Position numbers and translations under genes: made by a program. A DNA stretch of 64,000 nucleotides. It comes from Gigaspora margarita. Its lineage: Eukaryota; Glomeromycota; Glomeromycetes; Diversisporales; Gigasporaceae. The stretch is from positions 24,280 through 88,279 of the forward strand of contig WTPW01000611.1 of NCBI GenBank assembly GCA_009809945.1. The letters run 5' to 3'. The notes beneath the pieces are model-generated. The model was given only the letters and a program-made list of their open reading frames with translations. It searched no databases and was not told where the DNA came from. Positions within the stretch are counted from its first letter, which is position 1, and the number at the start of each line of letters is the position of its first letter. Shown one piece after another: positions 56,572 through 64,000 of this stretch.

Positions 56572-57302
56572 CAGTTAGACCTCCACTCTATTTTGATGAT
56601 TATATAGAAATGTGATATAAATAACATATCTTGTTATAGTTACATAACCAAAGGCCAATAAGTAATATATTTGCACATATTTGAAATACTATTAAAAATT
56701 TTAAAATATTTAATAGTAAATAACTTTTGTCTAGTGGCCCAATTTAAATAAAATAACTACTAGAGTGTTTGACTCAATAAAACAATTCTAAAGAGTCTAA
56801 AATTATCCAAATCTAGTTACAAATACTAAGATCATTAAGGATTTTTTACTTAGATATTTAAATTTGATCAATTCTTAAACATGTAAAGTGACACAAATTC
56901 TTAATAATTACAAGAGCTTGTAATTGGATTTTAACAATTTTGGGCTCATTAAAATCGTCTCAATGAGACAAACATTTTGTTAGTTGTTTCATCCAAATTA
57001 TACCACTGCATCAATAGTTATTTGCTATCAAATCTTTAAAAATTTTTAATAAAAAATTTTAAATAAACATGAATATGAATATTGGCCAATCAGATGTCAT
57101 AATCCAAATTTAGTCAAAATTTGTAATAATAACAAGGGTTTTTATTAATAAACTTGATAAAAAATCAAAATTTTTTGTAATAGTGATTATAGGTGATTTG
57201 TGACTATAATGAGGTTTTACTATATTTAAGTCTATTGCACAATATTAGGTGCTTATATAGAGATTTGACTATATAAGGTGTGACTATAGAGAGATCAGAT
57301 TG
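56572..57302. mobile_element. Pogo/mariner-like TA-flanked element
   Basis: TA flanks (56570-56571, 57303-57304) surround inverted ends CAGTTAGACCTCCACTCTAT and ATAGAGAGATCAGATTG. Inner strings such as ATTATATAG and TGACTATAGAG recur near the ends. The centre (about 56680-57085) is a fold-back carrying the shared module in both arms. No transposase is present. Confidence 0.68.
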
Positions 57303-57322
57303 TATATATTTTTATAATATAC

Positions 57323-57358
<36 letters not shown>

Positions 57359-57632
57359 CTAAGTATGAAGATATTTGTATTTTAGTGAGTTTTTGATCAA
57401 ATTTAATGGTTTTATTATTTTTAGAATCAGAAAAGCTAGATCTACAAACTTCAATTAAAAATTTAAGCTATTATCTTAATAAAATATTTTTATAATTATA
57501 AATTAATTAAAACATTAAAATTAATTAAATTTTTTAATAAAAATTTTTAGTTTAAAAATTTAATTTTATTATAAATTATTGTAAAATATTAAAAATATTT
57601 TATAAAAAAAATTAATTTTTATTAAATATTTT
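57303..57632. other. AT-rich DNA with a (TA)n tract
   Basis: A run of about 15 TA dinucleotides lies at 57321-57356. A decayed GAATCAGAAAAGCTAGATCT string at 57424 resembles the palindrome at 7766-8290. Confidence 0.5.
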
Positions 57633-58432
57633 ATATTAATTGATGATCTGCCACAAATTGATAGTGTGATCATAGTGTAATGTAATGAAAATTACTATGT
57701 AAATCCATAATGTAGGAATGATGCTATCTATCTAAGAATAATGTTTTTCTTACTAAGGCCAAACCAACTTGATTCTTTGTTAAACATAATATAAAATAAC
57801 TATAAAAAGAGTAGCAGGTATTGGAATAAAAAACACAAAAATATTAATACTGCAATTTTATTGGTTGATTTTATATATGTTAGTTATATAAATTTAAAAA
57901 AAATTGAGAAGTAGCAAATACTATTAATTACTATTAATATGTATTGGATTCATATAAATTTTAAAAAATAGGGGGAAGGAAGTCATATTAAACAAAGAAT
58001 TAAATTGGTTTGGTCTAAGTTAATGAGTCATGTCTACTAAATGAAAATTGTAAAGCTTATCGAGATAAGTCTAATAGTAATTAGATTATCAAAATTACTC
58101 AGTAGTTGCTGAAATACCTTCAAAAAACAATTGGTTGATATGTAAAGGTTCATGTAAACAAACCTATTGTTTACTTATAGTCAGGCATGCATTTTTTGAA
58201 GGTATCACAATAACTACTAGGTCAATTTTAATGATCTAACTACTGTTAGACTCATCTCAATGAGCTCTACAATTTTACTTAGTAGATATGATCCATTAAC
58301 TTAGTAAAAAACATTTCCTTAGGTGGGTAGCATCATTACTACATTTTAGAATTTACATATCAACAAATAGTAAGGATCTATATTACATTACACTATGATT
58401 GCACTATTGATTTGTAGCAGATCATTAATTAA
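57633..58432. mobile_element. Palindromic element of about 800 bp
   Basis: Inverted ends run TTAATTGATGATCTGCCACA, AATTGATAGTGTGATCATAG and TGTAATGTAAT and mirror at 58370-58430 over about 50 bases. AAATATTTT flanks both sides (57624-57632, 58433-58441), but its low complexity makes it weak evidence. Internal arms share AACCAACTTGATTCTTTGTT and AATAACTACTAGGTCAATTT strings. Confidence 0.65.
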
Positions 58433-58738
58433 AAATATTTTTTTTAAATTTTATATTAAAATTTTTAAATTATATTATAAGTAAAAATTTGTATTAGTGT
58501 TTAATAATTTTTAATAATTTTTTATTTTTAAATTAATTTTTAAATTAATAAGATAAATTTTATCTAAAATATATACTCCAAAATGACAAGTAGATTAAAT
58601 AGATATATATTTATCTATTATAAAAATTTGATATAAAGTTAATAATAAAATTTTTTTCTAAATTTTAGTTTTTTAACTGTACTAAATAATTAAGCTTTTT
58701 GTACTAAATTTAGTACAGCTTATGGATACCCATTACCA

Positions 58739-59494
58739 TATTACTATGAAATAATGTGTACCTGCACAGTAATTTGATTACCTGCGTGCTATTTTGAGTG
58801 TGCACATGTGCACTATTTTGAGGTAACCTGATTTTTATCCTGTACTCGCGCTGAAAATCTAAACCTTAATATATATATATAGGAATTAACCTATTGTTGA
58901 ACTTCTATGTAGCAATAGTAAAAAGTAAATTATTTATTTTTTTAAAACTTGCACATATATAAAGTATTGCTATAGTGCAGCGCATTCAATTTGTCATACA
59001 TGACAACAGGCAGGGTGCTAGGTGCAATGAATGAAGAGAAAGAGCAGAATGGATGAGAGCCAGATTATAATTGGATATTACCTTTAGATATATAATCTTA
59101 TTTTTCTTTGTTTTTTGTCATCATTACACAGCACTCTAAGGCCATTATAGTTCTAACTTTAAAAAGAACGTGCATAAAACATTCGTTTATTATCAAAAAT
59201 TATATTCCAGTATTAAATCAAAAAGAATAGTCATAACAATTTATTATCCTGCTAGAATAAGGATAGTGCTAATTGACATTTAATAATAGTTATTCTTGAA
59301 GCAATTAAAGCTAAAAAGAATAAATATAAAGCATTCGTTGAACATCTTTGTTATGCATTTGATTAAATAGTATTCTATATATGGTGCATGCTATTTCAGG
59401 ACACACATGGGCATTATTTCGAAACCAAGTATGCTATTTTTAGGTGATGCAATTTTCAAAATAACGCCTATGATCATTATTTCATAGTAATATA
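58739..59494. mobile_element. TIR element with ATTACTATGAAATAATG ends
   Basis: ATATTACTATGAAATAATG and CATTATTTCATAGTAATATA are inverted ends. Near them lie repeats of CTATTTTGAG, TGCACATG and AAATAACGCC, which resemble the TTCGAAATAACGC repeats of 62034 and 63728. Between about 58870 and 59340 is mixed-composition sequence with no recognised gene, perhaps a further insertion. Confidence 0.5.
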
Positions 59495-59872
59495 GTAATT
59501 TATTGAAAGTAGATAAATATAATAAATATTAATTATCTCAGCTAATACTAAAATTGTCTGATGCTAAAATTTTGAATCTATTTTGAATATAAAGTTTTAA
59601 ATTTTATTTATTTATTACTGAGTATTACTAATTTTCACCAGAAGGAAAACTCACCATGGGTGCTATATTTTAAAAATATACTAAGTAAATAAAGTCTGAA
59701 GTCCTAAGTAAAAATATTTAGAGCTCCTGAAAACCTTATGAAAGCTATGTTATATAAACCCTTATTTTATTCTAAAACTGCATCTTAACCCTAAAAACAT
59801 AAGGGTGATGATTTCCTCTAGTTAAATATAGCTATTTTCTTTATTTTTATTTTTATTTTATTTTAGGGGTAA
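59495..59872. other. AT-rich spacer
   Basis: No gene or bounded element was found here. Confidence 0.4.
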
Positions 59873-60406
59873 GGGGGCATCCATTAATTACGTTATGCTT
59901 GAGGGGGGGGTCCCCCAAAATATAACGATTTTGCAATATGTAGGGGGGGTCACTCCCAACATAACGCAATTTTTTTATAAAAATTTGTCTAAACTTGATC
60001 CAGTGGTCCAATTTGGATAATTTTGGTACCATTCGAACCGCCTCGAGGAGAGGATTCGAATGGTACCAATTTCATTTGATTTGGATCACTGGATCACGTT
60101 TTATAACGAAATACTATTGGTTACTATGTTTTCTTATAAAATTACTATAAAATCAATAGTATTTCGTTAATAAAACGTGATCCAGTAGTCCAAATGAAAT
60201 GATTTTGGTACCATTGGATTCGTCTCATAGAGACGAATCGAATGGTACCAAAATCATCCAGATTGGATCACCGAGTCATTATATATTCAAGTTTTTGTAA
60301 AATTTTATATATAAACATATGGATTTTTTAAAATTTTTTTATATAGTAGAGGGGGGGGTCAAGAGCTACTATGTAGGGGTACATAACGTTATTTATGGAT
60401 GCCCCC
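59873..60406. mobile_element. Harbinger-like element with GGGGGCATCCAT ends
   Basis: TAA flanks (59870-59872, 60407-60409) surround inverted ends GGGGGCATCCATTAATTACG and ACGTTATTTATGGATGCCCCC. Three-bp TAA/TTA targets and G-rich starts fit PIF/Harbinger. The right subterminal region contains GAGGGGGGGGTC and the left the same with TCCCCCAAAATATAACG. The middle holds two hairpins of the shared grammar, linked by a third palindrome around AAATACTATTGGTTACTATG. Confidence 0.7.
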
Positions 60407-60898
60407 TAATATATTTGTAGGCATGCTATTATAGCCATATTCTACAAAAAATTGAAACTATTTCTATCTAACAAAAATATTTCTTGCTAAATTTTGATAT
60501 AAACTATGCTTTTATTCTAAATCCTAACATTATACTAACCTGAACCATATTATACCTCTGTTACAGTAACCCATGCCTACAAATCTATTAATTTTTTATT
60601 TTATTTTTGTGTATATGTGTGTGTTTTTTTTAAGTATTGAGCTAATATTTAGGATTAATGCTTATAATAAAGGACTATCTATGAAATTTAGTGAGTTAAT
60701 GTTTCAAATTAAGACCTCAATTTAATTAGCTAACTCCAAATTTGATGATATGTTTGCCAATATACATATTTAAGCCATTATAGTGACAAGACAAAATATA
60801 TTTTATAATTACCTAATATGATATATCAATATTTCAAGGCAATAGATTTAATATATCAGTTCAATATAAAGTTCTCAGTTACTTAAACTAGAGATGTT
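60407..60898. other. AT-rich DNA, nothing recognised
   Basis: No gene was found here. A CCTAACATTATACTAACCTG string at about 60522 is similar to the CCTAA-rich strings in several MITEs. Confidence 0.4.
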
Positions 60899-61198
60899 CA
60901 TATAGGCAGATTTGACACATATGATGATTATTTGAATGTGACAAAATCATATCATTACCAGCATTATAAAAAAAATAATAATAAATTTGGCCATAGCCAA
61001 CCATGGCCAGAATTATTGGCCCATTTTCATATTTATTTCCTTTTTTAGATCAAGGTGCAACCATGGTGCACTTTTCAAAATAGGAAATCAAAATAACCAA
61101 AATAAGAACTTAATTGGTTTAAATTCAAGATAATCACAAAATTGATGTACAATTCGAAAATATCACACTAATAAAAATGCGTCGAATCTGCCCATATG
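60899..61198. mobile_element. MITE with CATATAGGCAGATTTGAC ends
   Basis: Inverted ends CATATAGGCAGATTTGAC and GTCGAATCTGCCCATATG are diverged at a few bases. Two short palindromes, GGCCATAGCCAACCATGGCC and GTGCAACCATGGTGCAC, lie inside. No clear duplication was found (possibly ATGTT). Confidence 0.55.
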
Positions 61199-61433
61199 TT
61201 TGGAGTGACTTATCATAATACATTATAAGTTTTTAACTATTTATTGTATAATCATGCTATAAGTTTTTTCATTATATATATTACTAGTTTGAATTTATTC
61301 ATTTATTTATTTATATTTTGAGAATATTGTTGAAGGTTCATTGAGAGATAAATTAATCTATGATTCTTATACTATGAAATATAATTTTATAATCTTTTTA
61401 ATTATTTAAGTGATTCTTTATAATCGTTCACTG

Positions 61434-61913
61434 GGGTGCCAGTCAAAATCCTGACAAAAAGAATCCTGACAAAAAAATCCTGACAATAAAAATTCCAACA
61501 ATCCTGACAACAAAAAAATTATTAAATTTATTTAAGTTAGATTAGGGTTAGGTGAGTGCCTAGATTAGGGTTAGGGTGAGTGCTTAGGGTAGGGTTTGGG
61601 TTTATTTGATTTTATAGTAATCTGCTAGGACCCCGAGCTATATATAGATGGGTGACAATTTGCTTTTGCTTATTTTTAACTATTTTTTGTAGATCTTTTC
61701 TATATTTAGAAATATTAATGCTTATTTTTAACTGTTTTTCTATAGATCTTTTCCATTTTTAGAAATATATAACAATTTTTTAAAATTGTTAGCTGTTCAT
61801 AGATTGCTCGGGGTCCTAATCTGCTCAAGAAAAGCTTTTTTTGATTGTCAGGATTTTTGGTTGTTGTGATTTTTTTGTCGGATTATGACCTATCAGGATT
61901 TTGACCCAAACCA
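61434..61913. mobile_element. 8-bp-TSD element with AATCCTGACAA repeats
   Basis: Flanks GTTCACTG and GTTCGCTG (61426-61433, 61914-61921) differ at one base. The ends share GTCAAAATCCTGA and its complement; AATCCTGACAA recurs about five times at the left and its complement two to three times at the right. The interior contains TTAGGGTTAGGG-like strings (61549-61611) and the AGGACC MITE at 61627-61817. Confidence 0.7.
61627..61817. mobile_element. AGGACC-family MITE, smallest copy
   Basis: Ends AGGACCCCGAGCTATATATA and ATAGATTGCTCGGGGTCCT are inverted. Flanks AATCTGCT (61619-61626, 61818-61825) are identical. The body is about 190 bp with a tandemly repeated TTTTTAACTNTTTTTCTATAGATC string. 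Confidence 0.82.
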
Positions 61914-62033
61914 GTTCGCTGTATCCACATTAGTTTTTATGACCAAATCCAAAGCATAAATAAATATTTGATATTATAATAAATCTTTTACATTAAAGTT
62001 ATAAACTATGAACTTTTTTTTTACCAATTTTTA

Positions 62034-62149
62034 CCGTATTTTCGCGTAATAACGCTCATGAGCGTTATTTCGAATCTTGGTCCGAATTAAGCTTAATTCG
62101 GGACAAAAATTGTAATTTCACCCATGCACGTTATTACACGAACATACGG
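62034..62149. mobile_element. TA-flanked MITE with CCGTATTTTCGCGTAATAACG ends, copy 1
   Basis: TA flanks (62032-62033, 62150-62151) surround inverted ends; CGCTCATGAGCG and CGAATTAAGCTTAATTCG are internal palindromes. At 116 bp it is the smallest bounded element in the window. It is CpG-containing, unlike its surroundings. Confidence 0.8.
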
Positions 62150-62310
62150 TATAAGGTTTAAACTTATGAGTTTACGCGTATTTTTTTTAAACAAATAATA
62201 TAGAATAACTTTCATAATGTACAACAATGGGAACGCGTAAATTGCAGCTAAATCGACATGATAGAAGCTTGTTTTGATGGCTACTTTGGCCAAAATTTTA
62301 TAGTATTTCG

Positions 62311-63279
62311 TGAAACGATCCCTATAAAAAAATGTTTGCTTGGTTTTATTCAGTTCTTATTAACATCATTCAAAAAACGTTCGGAAAGGAGTCGCTATAG
62401 GTATAAAAACAGGATATGTATGGCTTTTATCCTGTTTTTATACCTATAGTGACTCCTTTCCGAACGTTTTTTGAATGATGTTAATAAGAACTGAATAAAA
62501 CCAAGCATAGCAGAAGTTTGTTTTGATTGGCTAAAATTAGAATAATTATGATTGGCGACGATCTTTTTTTTTATACAGTCAATTATAATTTTTAAAGTAC
62601 TTTTATAAGTAAAAATCGTCGTGTCATATGAAAAAAAAATTTTTTGTAATACAAAACGAAAACCAACTTGAGTCGTTGATATTTTACCTTTGGATTTTTT
62701 GTTTTTTAACCTGAGATGCAGTTAGATGCAATAGTTTCAAAAACTAGATGAGAAGTGAAAGTTTTGAAAGGTCGGAAGGTGCTTCGGCGACCTAAGCAAT
62801 TAGTAAGTGAAAGTTGCAAGAGTTTGTCTCAACTAGTTCTACTTGGTTTCTAGAAGTAAAAAGTACTACGTATTTGGAACTAATATTTCAAACTCATTTT
62901 TTTTATTTTATTTAGGCCATAAGTAGTTTATAAATACAACGTTTTATAGTAGCAGTGTTTAAAAATGTTCGTATATGTTATTATTTAGCAGATTGTGTCG
63001 CGAAACTTAAAGTATTTGTTGTAAAATAAATAGTGTACTTATTGCGAAAACAAATAATATTATATACATTGTGAAATATAAATTAGTTATTGTGAATATA
63101 TTGTAAGACACAATATGTGTCTTTAGACTAATCTTTGAAAGTTTCGTTAGTAATAAAATTCACCCGTTATAGCCGATACTTAATCCGGAGAATGATCTAC
63201 ATTTTTTCCGGGGTATTTTAACAACCAATCAAAATAAACTTCCGCTATGCTATAAAACCAAGCAACCTTTTTTATAGGG
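62311..63279. repeat. Long perfect hairpin whose right arm is opened by an insertion
   Basis: Arms of about 78 bases at 62335-62412 and 62430-62507 match almost perfectly, passing through TTCAAAAAACGTTCGGAAAG, GAGTCGCTATAGG and TATAAAAACAGGAT. The outer continuation CCCTATAAAAAAATGTTTGC finds its partner only at 63264-63279 (CTTTTTTATAGGG), beyond the 62507-63251 element. Confidence 0.75.
62507..63251. mobile_element. TIR element with AGCATAGCAGAAGTTTG ends
   Basis: Inverted ends share ATAGCAGAAGTTTGTTTTGA and TTGGCTAAAAT-like sequence. The string ATAAAACCAAGC lies on both sides (62495-62506, 63252-63263), though part of it may belong to the ends. The interior is less repetitive than most elements here (for example AGTCGTTGATATTTTACC and GGTCGGAAGGTGCTTCGGC) but has no long frame. 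Confidence 0.6.
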
Positions 63280-63725
63280 AATTAATTTTTAAATCATCTT
63301 ACCTTGCTCAACGTAAACATTTATTTCGAAAGAAAATACTATTATATTAATTATTATTCTTCAAAAGTTAAAAAAAAAAAAAAAAATGCATAAGATTAAT
63401 ATCTTACTACAAGTTAGCATTTACCAGAATCGCTTTCTAATAAAATTTGGTGGAACACTTGACCTAAATTAATCTGAAACGTTTATAAGAAAGTTAGGCT
63501 TCCAAAAAGTAGTTTGACAAAATTTTAGATTGCTTTGATCATCAATTTCGATACAATAACTACTTTGGACTAAAATTTTCCTTTGCAAAATAATATAAAA
63601 ATCTCATGTAACAAAATTTTATCAATATAAAACAAATATCCAATCAAATCGAACTTCTAATTAAATCAAAAGTTTAAAAAAACTTTAGCCGACCAATCTG
63701 ATGTACGTATTAGCTTAAAATTTGC
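63280..63725. other. AT-rich DNA, nothing recognised
   Basis: No gene or bounded element was found here. Confidence 0.4.
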
Positions 63726-63727
63726 TA

Positions 63728-63980
63728 CCATATTTTCGCGTAATAACGCTCATGAGCGTTATTTCGAAAATCGTATCATCCAAAATAAGATGTATGGTTT
63801 TCGAAAGCGCGTCCCGAAATAATGCGCAAGTTTGGATCAATGTAAGTTAGCTGATTACGTAAATGTTTTCATATGTCAGGCGACCAGTATTTAGCTCAAA
63901 ATAACGTGTATGCGCGTATTCAAAATCACGCGCATGTACTCAAAATAACGCTCAGATGCCATTATTACGCGAAAATACGG
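63728..63980. mobile_element. TA-flanked MITE with CC(G/A)TATTTTCGCGTAATAACG ends, copy 2
   Basis: TA flanks (63726-63727, 63981-63982) surround inverted ends sharing TATTTTCGCGTAATAA. The motif AAATAACG(C/T) or its complement is repeated at least five times. The first 50 bases match copy 1 nearly perfectly, and then the two diverge. Confidence 0.8.
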
Positions 63981-64000
63981 TATAACTGTAGCTTTATAAC

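Noticed and set aside
57321-57356. Possible functional (TA)n regulatory tract
   Set aside because: It is a plain microsatellite with no gene nearby.
1-64000. LTR retrotransposon, retrovirus-like or Polinton element
   Set aside because: I found no pair of long direct repeats and no polymerase, integrase or capsid-like frames.

Overview
The window is extremely AT-rich eukaryotic DNA with homopolymer runs, a 914-base assembly gap (50341-51254) and scattered single Ns. I see no intact protein-coding gene, rRNA or functional tRNA. The best organism guess is a fungus with a large, repeat-bloated genome, most likely an arbuscular mycorrhizal fungus (Glomeromycotina). The guess rests on base composition, on short fungal-type introns (GTAAGT donor, TTAG acceptor), and on a LINE fragment whose RNase H tail resembles LINEs I associate with that group. 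It is inference.

Nearly everything else is nested mobile elements, most of them non-coding and many palindromic. I could bound most of them by pairing inverted ends with target-site duplications (TSDs). The main classes are: (i) hAT-like elements with 8-bp TSDs, each family with its own short motif repeated near both ends; (ii) Mutator-like or fold-back elements with 9-bp TSDs; (iii) a family with ends AGGACC/GGTCCT and 8-bp TSDs; (iv) TA-flanked elements (a Tc1/mariner-like family with an AATAAGCTAC end motif, two pogo-like elements, and others); (v) two TTAA-flanked elements; (vi) one Harbinger-like element flanked by TAA; (vii) seven copies or fragments of an unusually long (~950 bp) SINE-like retroposon with a tRNA-like head, poly(A) and 12-17 bp TSDs; (viii) one 5'-truncated LINE.

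Layout. 1-4150: two Mutator-like elements with GC-richer minisatellite cargo, separated by a SINE carrying a hAT MITE. 4500-12410: a 2-kb Mutator-like element, then a deep insertion stack (fold-back host, two SINEs, long palindromes, a 1.9-kb hAT). 12450-22200: MITEs, hairpin arrays, three hAT elements and a 1.9-kb AGGACC element with two more insertions. 22190-23740: a decayed gene on the minus strand split by two MITEs. 23950-29430: a degenerate tandem array opened by a Tc1-like element, itself opened by a 3.7-kb element, plus a truncated SINE. 29430-37000: hairpins, a TA-flanked 2-kb element, a hAT, a small gene remnant, tandem duplications and an array carrying splice-acceptor-like units. 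37000-39850: a SINE and a tandem palindrome array. 40000-43300: two gene remnants and MITEs. 43400-50340: MITEs, SINEs, a pogo-like element and a less repetitive stretch. 51255-64000: MITEs, a hAT, the LINE, a pogo-like element, a Harbinger-like element, and a more complex right end with hairpins.

The most unusual feature is that unrelated-looking elements share the same palindrome 'grammar'. Arms carry a conserved string near AATTTGGATGATTTTACTAC next to an ACTGGTCC/GATCACTGG block, with variable centres often containing GTCTC/GAGAC. This occurs at more than 20 sites inside elements with different ends and TSD lengths. A second motif, near AAGTAAACTTGTTCAG, also crosses families. Three separate tandem arrays of hairpins are present (14352-15252, 17495-19015, 38085-39850).
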